Source: Pyrinomonadaceae bacterium (GTDB lineage: Bacteria > Acidobacteriota > Blastocatellia > Pyrinomonadales > Pyrinomonadaceae). Taken from it: DNA of 63,109 nt. Made by a program: the position numbers and the translations under genes. The stretch lies in NCBI GenBank assembly GCA_019186825.1, contig JABARP010000008.1, forward strand, positions 1 to 63,109, given 5' to 3'. The notes below the pieces were generated by a model, which did not search any database, was not told the DNA's origin, and worked only from the letters and a program-made list of their open reading frames with translations. Below, in pieces: positions 8,500 to 17,072 of the stretch; the stretch's first letter is position 1, and every line of letters starts with the position of its first letter.

Positions 8500-10182
8500 T
8501 CACGGCTTGACTGCGTCTTTTGCAGGTTTTGCCGGTGCGAGATAGCCGTAGTTGAATGTCGCAGAAGATAGTTCCTTGCCTTGCCATGTAAAGTGGCAAG
8601 TTCCGTTGACGACCTTACCCGGCAGCCACCAGTTTTGATAGTTCAGATAGCAAAGATACAGCGGTGCGCCATTGCTGTCTTTGCCGATCGCGTACTTTTC
8701 ACCTTCTTTGGCGAGCAGTTCCAACTTGGGATTATCCGAGGTCAGGTAGATCTCAAAAAAGTGTACTGACGCTTCCGCTCCGCCGTCACCGAAGGTGCAT
8801 TTCTTACCGAGAACAATGCCCGGGACGATGCTTCCTTGATACCTCGCGCGACATAACAGATTTAACCCTTGCGGGCTGTTAAGGCCAAGGGCTGAGCGTG
8901 GCACGGTCGCCATCTGAGTCGAACTCGTTTTTCGCCAAACCGGTGTCGGTAGCGGAGCTGATGCTGCGGTGCCGCTTGTTGTAGTAGCGGCGGGTTTCAC
9001 TGTTTCGGGTGTTGGTGGCGTCTTGCCGTCGAGCTTGTCGATCTCGATCTGCGCGATCTTGCGGAGCCCGCTTGTTTTCGACGCTTTTACAAAATCTGCA
9101 CGGGCCAGCGTCCTCTCACCTCGGTTGGCATAAACTCTGCCGCGGAGAAAATACGCAACCTGATACGTCGGGACCGCAGTAAGCAGTTTGTTCAGATCGC
9201 TGAGTGCCTCGGCAAGCTTGTTCTGGTCAAAATACAATTCCGCTCTGCGATAGAGTGCGTTGTTCTTTTGGATCTTTATGGAAGAGTGCGTCTCCGGCAT
9301 CGCGAGTACGGTATTGTAAACACCGATGGCTTTGTCGAATTGCTTGTTCCTCTTGTAAGCTCCAGCAAGCTCGCTGACGAGATTCGCGTCGTTCGGCGTG
9401 AGTTTTACAGCCGCTTCGAAATCGCTGATCGCGGCCGGAAAATTATCGAGCTGAAGGTAAGCACGAGCACGGCCCGCGTGGGTGAACGAGTTGTTTGGCC
9501 TGTAATATTCGGTCGCCTTTTTGAACAGCGCCTTGATCACACCCATTTCCTTCTCATACTGCTTGATCTGTTCGGGTGTTGAGTCCTCGCCGTGATCAAG
9601 GTAGCTCGCCATCACAACCTCATACAGACCGCGCGTCACCAGCTTTTCGGCAAAGTCATTTGAGATCTTTGTTAACTTTGTTCCGGCATCGTTGTAGTTC
9701 GGATTCTGAGCAAACATTGGATGAAGCTCGATGAACTTTCTTAGGTCTAGGATCGCCGGCTCGAGGTCGTTCTCCTGAATATAGACCGTTGCCCGGCCGT
9801 AATATGGCGGATGCGGAGGCGTGCTGCCCAGCGAGATGGCCTTTGTAAAATCCGCTATCGCGTTCAGGCTGTTCTGGCTCTTCGGCGGAGTTTCGCCGGG
9901 CTTCAGATCTGCGGTTATCGCAGCCTCTTGCTGATAGGTTCGCTTCGGCTCATCGACGCGCTTGCCGAACCAGGCGACCCCGCGATTAAAATAGAGCCCG
10001 GCAACGTCAGGTCGCAGCCTGATCGCTTCCGTATATTCGCGGATCGCGGCATCCCAGCGCTTCGCCTGCAAATGCTCATTCCCGCGAGCAAAGATCGCCT
10101 GTACCTCAGGCTGAGCAAAGGCCGTTGCAGACAAGCCGAAAAGAAACGCACCCAACGCGAAAACACACAAAGAGAGTCTCAT
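8500..10182 (-). CDS. Secreted TPR-repeat protein with C-terminal DM9-like segment
   Basis: About 560 residues. ATG 10182 gives a clean signal peptide (MRLSLCVFALGAFLFGLSA, cleaved near AFAQ); a GTG five codons upstream is the alternative. TPR units run from residue ~30 to ~390. A Thr/Pro/Ala linker (~390-430) leads to a C-terminal region of ~130 residues with repeated CRARYQGSIVPGIVLGKKC and LYLCYLNYQNWWLPGKVV-type units. These resemble DUF3421/DM9-like repeats (a YQG..PGKV...C pattern), a carbohydrate-associated module in other proteins. That part is a tentative reading. Confidence 0.75.
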   Translation of the reverse strand: MRLSLCVFALGAFLFGLSATAFAQPEVQAIFARGNEHLQAKRWDAAIREYTEAIRLRPDVAGLYFNRGVAWFGKRVDEPKRTYQQEAAITADLKPGETPPKSQNSLNAIADFTKAISLGSTPPHPPYYGRATVYIQENDLEPAILDLRKFIELHPMFAQNPNYNDAGTKLTKISNDFAEKLVTRGLYEVVMASYLDHGEDSTPEQIKQYEKEMGVIKALFKKATEYYRPNNSFTHAGRARAYLQLDNFPAAISDFEAAVKLTPNDANLVSELAGAYKRNKQFDKAIGVYNTVLAMPETHSSIKIQKNNALYRRAELYFDQNKLAEALSDLNKLLTAVPTYQVAYFLRGRVYANRGERTLARADFVKASKTSGLRKIAQIEIDKLDGKTPPTPETVKPAATTTSGTAASAPLPTPVWRKTSSTQMATVPRSALGLNSPQGLNLLCRARYQGSIVPGIVLGKKCTFGDGGAEASVHFFEIYLTSDNPKLELLAKEGEKYAIGKDSNGAPLYLCYLNYQNWWLPGKVVNGTCHFTWQGKELSSATFNYGYLAPAKPAKDAVKP

Positions 10183-10372
10183 AAAACAGTCGGTCACCGA
10201 TCAAGTTTGGAGCCAGAAGCAATACGGACAGCGTGGCGGTGCCGTCGCAGATAATGGTCTTAGATTCTAAAGCATTGGATCAAAGATGCCCAATTCTTTT
10301 TTGCACAAATTGCATACCGAAAATGCCGTGCGGTTCAGGCTTGCCTGACCGTAGTAAGTTTTCCCAAAAAAT

Positions 10373-11158
10373 TCAAGCCTGTTTTAGCGGGCCGACACCA
10401 AACCACGGCGTTTCGCTGTAAGACTCTGCCACGACACAGGCACACGCGGTGAGAAGGATCGATACGACAAACTCGTTCCACTGAAACGCGCTCATTGTTC
10501 CCGCGATGATGCGCGGCGTCCAAACTACGAATGTCAGCAGGAAGAGCTGGAGCGTTACGAGCGCAGCCGCAAGTCGGGGCAGGATGCCGAAGATCACGCC
10601 GAGGCCCGCGGCGATGAAAGCCGCACCGGTAAAGTACGACCAAAAGACAGGCCAGATCAGCCACGCCGGAACGAGCGGTGCGGTCGCTTCGAGATAGAGG
10701 AAATGGGCAAGGCCGAGCGGGATCAGGCCGAGGCCAAACATTATTCTTCCGATGCGAACACCGGTCCCGCCGGCAAAGAAGCTAGGAGAGTGTCCGTCCT
10801 GATCGTCAGCAAGCGAGGCATAGATCATCCAAGCAGCGGCCAGAATAATTGAGGTTGAGGACGCGGGCCACCATGTATTCACCTGTGGATCGACGACCAG
10901 CCACGGTAGCCTCAGCACAAGCAGCCACAGCAGAACGCCGATAAACAGCACATGCGCCGCGAGCTTCGTTGTCGGCTGCAAAAGCAGTCCAACTCCGCAC
11001 GCAAGGTAAACAATGTCGCTTAGGTAGGCGAGTATCTGCCGTGCTGGGATCGACTCCGGCACAGGTTCCCAACCCGGGCCAAAATCACCCTTGACCAACC
11101 CGATCACTCCCAGACCGATCAAAGTTAGGGCAAACACAACACGGCTCACACTTCGCAT
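10373..11158 (-). CDS. Membrane protein made of two DoxX-like halves
   Basis: About 261 residues with eight predicted helices in two similar halves. Each half begins with an Arg-containing start followed by a GLGxIxLGxxHF/GLGVIGLVKGDF-type helix and ends with a polar loop. This looks like a fused duplication of a four-helix DoxX-like unit. ATG at 11158 is preferred over a GTG two codons upstream. No catalytic residues are seen, and substrate and role are unknown. It is isolated from neighbours by 190 bp on one side and 214 bp on the other. Confidence 0.65.
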   Translation of the reverse strand: MRSVSRVVFALTLIGLGVIGLVKGDFGPGWEPVPESIPARQILAYLSDIVYLACGVGLLLQPTTKLAAHVLFIGVLLWLLVLRLPWLVVDPQVNTWWPASSTSIILAAAWMIYASLADDQDGHSPSFFAGGTGVRIGRIMFGLGLIPLGLAHFLYLEATAPLVPAWLIWPVFWSYFTGAAFIAAGLGVIFGILPRLAAALVTLQLFLLTFVVWTPRIIAGTMSAFQWNEFVVSILLTACACVVAESYSETPWFGVGPLKQA

Positions 11159-11263
11159 ACGCACACAGTCTCCTCACCGGACGAACGATGCTCCAAAACG
11201 GCCCAAGATCGATTCCTCGGTGGCCAAAAAGAAGTAAAGTTGTCAGCAGTTCAGAAAGAAGGG

Positions 11264-11641
11264 TTAGATGCAGTTCGATCCGCGAAGGGTTTCTTGCCTG
11301 AGGAAAAGATCATTCGTGCGCCGCTCAAAGCGAAGGGCGCCGGACGCTTCGCTCAGGTCAAGTTGCGTAACGTCCCCGGACACGACGGTTTTTGAGGCAT
11401 CTTTGCGACCGCAATTTAGGATGAGTGCACCTAGCGTCGCCGAAAGGTCCGCGATTAGCTCTCTTCTTCCAATCGTGTCGTTCATAACCTCGGAATATGG
11501 TACCGCACAAACAGGGCTAAAGATCGAGAATTCTCGAAGCACGCGGCTTTCCGCCTCAATATCTCCGGCGGCACCTCGCGGATCAGAGGAATGATCACGC
11601 CAGGAGCCATCTCCAACGCCGATATAAGGTGGTTGAATCAC
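11264..11641 (-). CDS. Possible small hypothetical protein
   Basis: An open frame of 125 codons from a GTG, or 73 codons from an internal ATG at 11485 (MNDTIGRRELIADLSATLGA). The minus-strand translation has balanced composition, unlike the Ser/Arg-rich opposite frame, so if either is real it is this one. No family is recognised. It follows the nuclease-like gene by 14 bp on the same strand. The stretch may instead be decayed accessory DNA. Confidence 0.3.
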   Translation of the reverse strand: MIQPPYIGVGDGSWRDHSSDPRGAAGDIEAESRVLREFSIFSPVCAVPYSEVMNDTIGRRELIADLSATLGALILNCGRKDASKTVVSGDVTQLDLSEASGALRFERRTNDLFLRQETLRGSNCI

Positions 11642-11655
11642 TCATACATTTTTGT

Positions 11656-12759
11656 TCAGGGCTCCTTAACAAAATTCAAACCCTTCATAATGTTGGCAGA
11701 ACTCTCTCGAATTTCAATTCGGTTGGTTTCGCGGTTGTATGAGTGGCATTCGAGAACAGCAAGAACGCTTGGCAGTGAGCCGCGGAATCGTGGATGCAAG
11801 TAGAGCACTGGATCGGAACATTTCTTAAACCCAACCCCAGGAAAAGCTAAGACGCCGGCATACGTGGGATCGTCCGTTCTACGACTCGCGAAAATACCAC
11901 TCGCATCGAAACCAGTCCCAACGGTTCGACCTTCTAGATCAACTCGCTCAAACGTTTGGCCAAAAAGAGCCATGTCGAAATCTTCCAGATCGCACCAAAT
12001 TTCCGGAGCTTCTATCGCGAGCAAGACAGGTACTTCGGAGTCGCGAACCTGGTTCTTTTTTTCCTTCACGGCATTCCCGATGCGGTCAACGCAATTGCCA
12101 ATTACAGCAATTATTGGCTCGATTGCCACCCTTCCTAATTTCGATTTGCCGGGAAGAATTGTTATGTGAATATCGCCGTTCGATAATTGCTTCACAATGT
12201 CGAGTCTACCGTCATCAAGGCTATCGGGCAGAGTCGAGAAGATTGATTTTATTGCTGTCTTAAATTCCTTCTTTGAATCAGCCAAACCTATATTTGGTAA
12301 CTTCCAAACGGCACACCGCACGTCGTCGGGCTTGTGTTCTTCAATTATCTCGAGAAGAGGCTTTTGAGTTTTGATCTTCTCACCAGCTTCGGCATTGAAG
12401 ACAGGAGAAACAGCTTCTACGACTATCGGAACATCCGCGAAGGTTGCAGTGAAATCTGGCCGTCTTCCAGTTTCGTTCGGCTCCTCAGTTTTGAGGGTCG
12501 CTCCTAATGCTTGTAACGTTCGCGCAACGATTAGTTCAAAAAATGCACTACGCCAACGATGCCGCGCGTTCTGAAGGAATGACTTCACAGCTTGATCTGG
12601 AAGTTCAGCGAGGCTTTCGTTGAGAAACCGTCTACACTCTTTGGCTTTCCAATTGGTGCATCGAGCAAGCCAATCTAGCGTGTGTTCGTCTCGTGAAGCG
12701 GGAGAATCATCTGAAGCACCGGGTTCGGGATACCAGAGTTTTGTAGAGCTAGTCGGCAT
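11656..12759 (-). CDS. Accessory protein with PD-(D/E)XK-like nuclease signature
   Basis: 367 residues. Residues ~65-120 contain an amphipathic helix (RSAFFELIVARTLQALG) followed by RRPDFTATFADVPIVVEAVSP. This layout (helix with Glu, then PDF, then a hydrophobic strand with E-A) recalls the PD-(D/E)XK nuclease core, although the final Lys of ExK is replaced by Val. The rest matches no family I know. Base composition looks more AT-rich than the neighbouring genes, and the next genes downstream on the plus map are a toxin-antitoxin pair, so horizontal acquisition is likely. It could be a defence or restriction-like nuclease, but this is inference. Confidence 0.5.
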   Translation of the reverse strand: MPTSSTKLWYPEPGASDDSPASRDEHTLDWLARCTNWKAKECRRFLNESLAELPDQAVKSFLQNARHRWRSAFFELIVARTLQALGATLKTEEPNETGRRPDFTATFADVPIVVEAVSPVFNAEAGEKIKTQKPLLEIIEEHKPDDVRCAVWKLPNIGLADSKKEFKTAIKSIFSTLPDSLDDGRLDIVKQLSNGDIHITILPGKSKLGRVAIEPIIAVIGNCVDRIGNAVKEKKNQVRDSEVPVLLAIEAPEIWCDLEDFDMALFGQTFERVDLEGRTVGTGFDASGIFASRRTDDPTYAGVLAFPGVGFKKCSDPVLYLHPRFRGSLPSVLAVLECHSYNRETNRIEIRESSANIMKGLNFVKEP

Positions 12760-12883
12760 ACTAAAGAGCTGGAAACAAACTTAGTTCGGGTTAGCCAAAA
12801 AGTATGATATGTCAGGTAGCTCCATCAAATCAGCAGACAATCGATTCGACCGCAGTGGGTATGGGTGAGTTCACTGCCGCTCG

Positions 12884-13216
12884 TCAAACTCTTGCGCTGA
12901 CCGGCGTGAAAGACACCTTTGCCCGAAAGCCTAGCGAATAGAGTATTCGCAACAGAAGGTCGCTGGACACGCCGGACGCATTGCCGTTTAGTATCGCGGT
13001 CAATTTCGTGCGCGAAGTTCCCGCAAGTTTTGCGGCCTGTTCGTGTGTTAGCTTCCTTGCCTTAACGGCTTCCTTGATCTTATCTTTCAGCTTTGCTCTG
13101 AATTCGATCTCGATAGCGTCCTGAGGCGTCAGATCGAGGATCTCGCAAAGGTCAAAAGCGTTCTTTGCGACATAGACGTCTGTTTTGCCACGCTTTACTG
13201 ATTTAACATTTCCCAT
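12884..13216 (-). CDS. higA: HigA-type XRE antitoxin
   Basis: 110 residues with a central-to-C-terminal Cro/C1-type helix-turn-helix (LTHEQAAKLAGTSRTKLTAI), preceded by an N-terminal strand region (KTDVYVAKNAFDLCEILDL) typical of antitoxins paired with Gp49-like RelE-superfamily toxins. It should neutralise the upstream toxin and bind the palindrome ahead of it. The ATG lies 41 bp after the present toxin stop. It would overlap the unmutated toxin frame by 22 bp, the usual coupled arrangement. Confidence 0.85.
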   Translation of the reverse strand: MGNVKSVKRGKTDVYVAKNAFDLCEILDLTPQDAIEIEFRAKLKDKIKEAVKARKLTHEQAAKLAGTSRTKLTAILNGNASGVSSDLLLRILYSLGFRAKVSFTPVSARV

Positions 13217-13257
13217 AGCCTTTTCCTCGCTGTCTCGATCTCGTTTTGAGGCGTGGT

Positions 13258-13542
13258 TTACGTCTTTTTAACAAAGGCGTGAAAGACCAGAATACCTTCT
13301 GCGGATTTTAGATAGTAGAAGACGCGGTAGATACCATCAGCATCCTTTACTCGCAATTCATACGCTCCGGCTGCGATCGTCGGCATCGGCCCCGCCGCCG
13401 GCATTCCGATACTCTCTCCACGCTGTAGATCGAACAAGAGTTCGCCAATGTCAGTTCTAACGGCTTTCGAAAACGCTCTTATGACCTCCGCTGCTCGTTT
13501 GTGAAAAATAACACTCTTGTTCACAGCGTCGAACCTCTCCAT
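13258..13542 (-). CDS. higB: HigB / Gp49-like toxin, prematurely terminated
   Basis: 94 residues of a RelE-superfamily ribosome-dependent mRNA interferase (DUF891/Gp49-like): IRAFSKAVRTDIGELLFDLQ, then GAYELRVKDADGIYRVFYYL and the final strand ILVFHAFVKKT. A TAA follows at 13258-13260. Reading on in the same frame gives TTPQNEIETARKRLWEMLNQ and a stop at 13195, exactly the C-terminal helix that ends intact family members. One CAA-to-TAA change would explain this. The truncated protein may be inactive, which would leave HigA as an orphan regulator, or it may retain activity. Confidence 0.85.
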   Translation of the reverse strand: MERFDAVNKSVIFHKRAAEVIRAFSKAVRTDIGELLFDLQRGESIGMPAAGPMPTIAAGAYELRVKDADGIYRVFYYLKSAEGILVFHAFVKKT

Positions 13543-13560
13543 TGTCCCATATCTGGGACA
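13543..13560. promoter_or_regulatory. Probable HigA operator
   Basis: TGTCCCA-TATC-TGGGACA, a perfect 7-bp inverted repeat with a 4-bp spacer, abuts the higB start codon. Autoregulation by the antitoxin is the rule in this family. Only 24 bp separate higB from the mqnE stop, so the promoter must lie mostly within the 3' end of mqnE. Confidence 0.65.
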
Positions 13561-13566
13561 TAAACA

Positions 13567-14673
13567 TCAAGCAGCAATTTTCTCCACGCGATTATAGACC
13601 GTGTCCCTTTCCACAGCCTCAAAGCCGGCGCGGGTGATGAGTTCGATGATCTCGGCCTTGGTCATTTTGACTTCGTTGTTTGATTCGACGGAGTAGGTAT
13701 GGGTGAGTTCGCCGCCGTCGGTGATGGTGCCGTCGAGGTCGTTTGCGCCGTAGTGGAGGGCGGTTTGGGCGGTGGCTTTGCCGAGCATTACCCAATAGGC
13801 CTTGATGTGGTCGACGTTATCGAGCATCAGGCGTGAAACGGCGATGGTCTTGAGGTTGTCGATGGCGTCGGGGCCGGGAAGCGTCGAGAGGGCGGTGCCC
13901 GGCGGGTAGAACGCGAGCGGGATGAAGCATTGGAATCCGCCGGTCTTGTCCTGCTGTTCGCGGAGCCGGACGAGGTGGTCGATGCGGTCTTCGATGGACT
14001 CGATGTGGCCGTAGAGCATCGTGGCGTTGGTCTTGAGGCCGGCTTTGTGGACCTTGCCCGCGAGGTCGAGCCAACGGTCGCCGTCGCATTTGTGGTCGCA
14101 GATCCGCGAACGCGTCGGTTCGGCAAAGATCTCTGCACCGCCGCCGGGGCACGAATCCATTCCCGCGGCGTGGAGTTTTTCGATCACGTCCTCGTCGCTC
14201 ATCTTGTAGAAACGCGCGAAGAAATCGAGCTCGACCATCGTGAGCGCTTTGAGGTGCAGTTTCGGAAACTCACGCTTCAGCGAAGAGAAAAGGTCGGTGT
14301 AATACTCGAAGGGAAGTTTCGAATTCAGCCCGCCGACGATATGCAGTTCGGTCGCACCTTCGGCGACTGCGGCACGTGCGATCTCGATGCCTTCCTCGAT
14401 CGAATGCGTGTACGCGCCTTCCTGGCGGGCACGCTTATAAAAGCCGCAGAACTTGCAGTCCGCAACGCAGATGTTCGTGTGGTTGAAGTGCCGGTTGACA
14501 TTGTAATACGTCGTCAGGCCGTGCTTGCGGCGGCGAACCGTGTCGGCCAGTTTGCCGAGCGCGTTAAGGTCCGCCGTTTGGTAAAGCGCAACGCCTTCGT
14601 CGAACGTCAGGCGCTCGCCATCCTCAACCTTGAACGCGATTTCTTGAAGATCCCTGTCAAATGAGAACTGCAT
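13567..14673 (-). CDS. mqnE: Aminodeoxyfutalosine synthase (radical SAM, menaquinone synthesis)
   Basis: 368 residues. The radical SAM cluster motif CVADCKFC (CxxxCxxC) follows [11 protein letters not shown], and [15 protein letters not shown] and the [10 protein letters not shown] segment are diagnostic for MqnE. It converts 3-[(1-carboxyvinyl)oxy]benzoate and S-adenosylmethionine into aminodeoxyfutalosine, the second step of the futalosine pathway to menaquinone. Cytosolic, [4Fe-4S]-dependent. Length is normal. It is monocistronic or leads the higBA pair behind it. The UbiA-family gene at 19.8-20.7 kb probably serves the same pathway. Confidence 0.93.
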   Translation of the reverse strand: MQFSFDRDLQEIAFKVEDGERLTFDEGVALYQTADLNALGKLADTVRRRKHGLTTYYNVNRHFNHTNICVADCKFCGFYKRARQEGAYTHSIEEGIEIARAAVAEGATELHIVGGLNSKLPFEYYTDLFSSLKREFPKLHLKALTMVELDFFARFYKMSDEDVIEKLHAAGMDSCPGGGAEIFAEPTRSRICDHKCDGDRWLDLAGKVHKAGLKTNATMLYGHIESIEDRIDHLVRLREQQDKTGGFQCFIPLAFYPPGTALSTLPGPDAIDNLKTIAVSRLMLDNVDHIKAYWVMLGKATAQTALHYGANDLDGTITDGGELTHTYSVESNNEVKMTKAEIIELITRAGFEAVERDTVYNRVEKIAA

Positions 14674-14769
14674 AATCCCTTATGCAAATTCTACCAAAAC
14701 AGGGAGTTATGAACCATCGAACATCGGCCAAGACCTCGCGTGCGAAGTCGTCCGAATCCCCATAGCGAG

Positions 14770-16017
14770 CTAGTCGTGTGCGGGTTCCGGAAGGTCGAAG
14801 AATTCGCTTTTCGTACGGTCGAGAGCGGCCGAGATCAGCCTAAAACTGTCGATGTTCGGCTTTAGGGCGACGTATTTGTCCACGATCCGCCGTTGCCTGA
14901 AAATAATGAATGTATTTTCGACGAGCGGGTCGATCTTGTTGAGGTTTGCGTCGGTCTCCGTGTCGGCGAACGAGGGAACGAAGGTGAGCGCGATGTGTTT
15001 GACATTCAGCTCCGTGCCGAGCTCCTCGAGCTGCCTCATACGCCGCTCCCGGCTGTAATCCGCGGTGTCGCCATAGACAAAATAGGCCTTCAGGAATTTC
15101 CCTCGCCTAACGCTCTCCTGTTCGAGGAATGCGATCCAGGCGCGAATGTCATTCCAGTTTGGATCATTGCCCACGAAATAGATCACGCCCTGGAACCTGC
15201 CGTATCTGCAGACCGGACAGGCCTGGGTTCCTTTGTCTGGCCCGAAAGCGTGGTATGGGCCGAAGGACGGCTGGTTGTCGCCGATGTCGAGTCCCGAACG
15301 GGCCGCAGCTGCCTGTTTCCTCGGATAGTTCGGGACGTTAAGCCCGAGTATGATGTCGTGCTCCGCGATCTGAATATCGCCCTTTATCAGCGGGAATAGC
15401 AATCCGCTGCCGCCGAGCGGATTCGTTGCAGGGTGCTTCTTTCGAAAAGGGATAAGCCGCTTGTCATCGTCGAAAACAAGATCGTCGAGCCAATATTCGT
15501 TCGTGATGTCCGGTTCCTTGACCATCAGATGAATGTGCGCCGGATCTTCGCGTCCGGGATAAGGCCCTGGACGGATCGTCTTGATCGTATATTTGCCGTT
15601 CGCGTCGGTTTTTACCCAACCTCGTATATGACCGTGCCGCGTTTGATTCTCCGGCTTGTCGTTTCGCGGCGAATAGTACCCGTCGTTGTCGGTGTGATGA
15701 TAGTAGATGATCACGTTCGGGGCGGGCGTCCTGCCGTCGATCTGAAAAGCGGTTCCCGTGACGATCAGCTTCTGTCCTTTTTCGGTCCAGCCGGGGCTGG
15801 TATCTTCGGCCTTGATGTCTTTTGGCATCCCGAAATACATCAGTTCGCAATAGCCTTCTTCGCATTCGCCGCCAACCCGCGCCGACCGGTCGGCCTGCGG
15901 GCTTTGCGGCTCAGGCGTTCGTGCCGTCGGAGGCGTCTGTCCGCGGCTATCGCAGGAAACGATCAGGAGACAAAAGACGAGAGTTGCAGTGTATAAAAAT
16001 GATCTTTGCGTTTTCAT
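14770..16017 (-). CDS. Lipoprotein: intradiol dioxygenase-like domain fused to thioredoxin-like domain
   Basis: About 415 residues. ATG 16017 gives a lipoprotein signal (MKTQRSFLYTATLVFCLL, lipobox VSC); a start six codons upstream is less suitable. Residues ~65-215 match intradiol ring-cleavage dioxygenases (protocatechuate/catechol type). All four non-haem iron ligands can be placed: a Tyr in DGYYSP, the Tyr in RPGPYPG, and both His in PAHIHLMV. Residues ~255-415 look like a thioredoxin/redoxin fold beginning with ACPVC. The protein would be membrane-anchored in the periplasm. The substrate is unknown; exported relatives act on aromatic material or have no known role. Confidence 0.75.
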   Translation of the reverse strand: MKTQRSFLYTATLVFCLLIVSCDSRGQTPPTARTPEPQSPQADRSARVGGECEEGYCELMYFGMPKDIKAEDTSPGWTEKGQKLIVTGTAFQIDGRTPAPNVIIYYHHTDNDGYYSPRNDKPENQTRHGHIRGWVKTDANGKYTIKTIRPGPYPGREDPAHIHLMVKEPDITNEYWLDDLVFDDDKRLIPFRKKHPATNPLGGSGLLFPLIKGDIQIAEHDIILGLNVPNYPRKQAAAARSGLDIGDNQPSFGPYHAFGPDKGTQACPVCRYGRFQGVIYFVGNDPNWNDIRAWIAFLEQESVRRGKFLKAYFVYGDTADYSRERRMRQLEELGTELNVKHIALTFVPSFADTETDANLNKIDPLVENTFIIFRQRRIVDKYVALKPNIDSFRLISAALDRTKSEFFDLPEPAHD

Positions 16018-16073
16018 GCCGAGATGATGGCACAAAAATCGGGCGTGTGATCACCAAATGTAGTAAGACGTGT

Positions 16074-16907
16074 CTATTCTGCCGTAAGCTGATGACCCGG
16101 TCGGATCTTGGTCTTAAACTCGGCCGCATAGTTCCGGCTGAGCCGTAATTCGGTGCCGTCCGAGATCACGAGATCGTAGTCGCCGTTCGACCTCGACCTG
16201 AATGATCTGACCTCGGAAATGTTTACGATCGTCGATCGGTGAATGCGAACGAACTGGCCGCCGTCCAGCTTTGCGAGTACGGACTTAAGCGTTTCGTTAT
16301 GGAGATAACGCTTCGTTTTGTGGTGGACGTAGATGTACGGAGGGCTGGCAGAAAAATAAAGGATGTCCTTTGTCTCGAGAACGATCCGCTTGGCTCCGTC
16401 CGCCACGACGAGAGACCGTGCGAAGGTCGCCTCGCGGTGCGGTGCGGCCGCTTCCGGCCTTGGTTGGACGTCGGCCTTTCTGCCTTCCACAAGGCGATAG
16501 AGCACAAGGCTCGCCGGATAGACGATCAAGAGAATAAAGCCGTATCTCGTCAGCTCATACTCAAGCGTTTGCCGGTAGGGAAAGGTATTTTCATAGAATA
16601 CGGCAGACAACGCCCAGATCATCGCCGGATACACGAGCAAGTGGAACGTGATCGGGCCGACGGCGAGCAGGACGTTCGAGGTCGTCGTGCGATGAGAGCG
16701 AGCGAAATAGAATTGGCCAAAGATGATCGGCACGAACAGCCACCAAAACGAGCTGAACAAAAATGACTCGGAAAGGTAAAAAGCCGAGTGGCTCTCAAGC
16801 GATGATTCCAACAGGTCAAAAACGACCGTCAAAACGACACACGCGGTCAAAAGTACCGCGAGAACCGCGAATATCCTTTGCTGCGCCGTCCTTGATCTTG
16901 CAAGCAT
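16074..16907 (-). CDS. Membrane-anchored LytTR DNA-binding regulator
   Basis: 277 residues. The N-terminal ~150 residues contain four membrane helices (AVLAVLLTACVVLTVVFDLL, FLFSSFWWLFVPIIFGQFYF, an LLAVGPITFHLLVYPAMIWAL segment and GFILLIVYPASLVLYRLV). The C-terminal ~95 residues are a LytTR domain: IVLETKDILYFSASPPYIYVH, then FVRIHRSTIVNISEV and ELRLSRNYAAEFKTKI. LytTR domains bind paired ~10-bp direct repeats. There is no receiver domain, so sensing is probably done by the membrane part directly. It faces away from the box-rich repeat at 17.07-17.23 kb. Confidence 0.85.
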   Translation of the reverse strand: MLARSRTAQQRIFAVLAVLLTACVVLTVVFDLLESSLESHSAFYLSESFLFSSFWWLFVPIIFGQFYFARSHRTTTSNVLLAVGPITFHLLVYPAMIWALSAVFYENTFPYRQTLEYELTRYGFILLIVYPASLVLYRLVEGRKADVQPRPEAAAPHREATFARSLVVADGAKRIVLETKDILYFSASPPYIYVHHKTKRYLHNETLKSVLAKLDGGQFVRIHRSTIVNISEVRSFRSRSNGDYDLVISDGTELRLSRNYAAEFKTKIRPGHQLTAE

Positions 16908-16967
16908 TACAACCTACTGCTCATATACTAACATCTCAGTGCGGGTAGCAAAGCAATAATACTTCTT

Positions 16968-16995
16968 GACAAGTGTGATATCATTGTAAATTGCA
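16968..16995 (+). promoter_or_regulatory. Possible promoter upstream of the box cluster
   Basis: TTGACA (starting near 16968) is followed by TAAATT at about 16-bp spacing in an AT-rich stretch, reading toward the repeat cluster and the secreted-protein gene at 17.3 kb. This is a pattern match only. Confidence 0.3.
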
Positions 16996-17072
16996 CAACG
17001 GTCGTTGTGTCTGCGTCGTCGAGATGTTTTCCGCGAAGCGGCTCGAAATTTTTTTATTTTTTTCGCAGATTT

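Noticed and set aside
11268..11594. Plus-strand open frame of 108 codons
   Set aside because: Ser/Arg-rich shadow composition; the minus-strand reading is more protein-like, though itself uncertain.
13195..13260. Recoding of the higB TAA as a sense codon
   Set aside because: TAA has no known recoding of this kind in bacteria and no signal is visible. A point mutation (or read error) from CAA is simpler.
13930..14664. Long plus-strand open frame opposite mqnE
   Set aside because: It is the mirror of a clear radical SAM gene, with shadow-type composition and no start signal.
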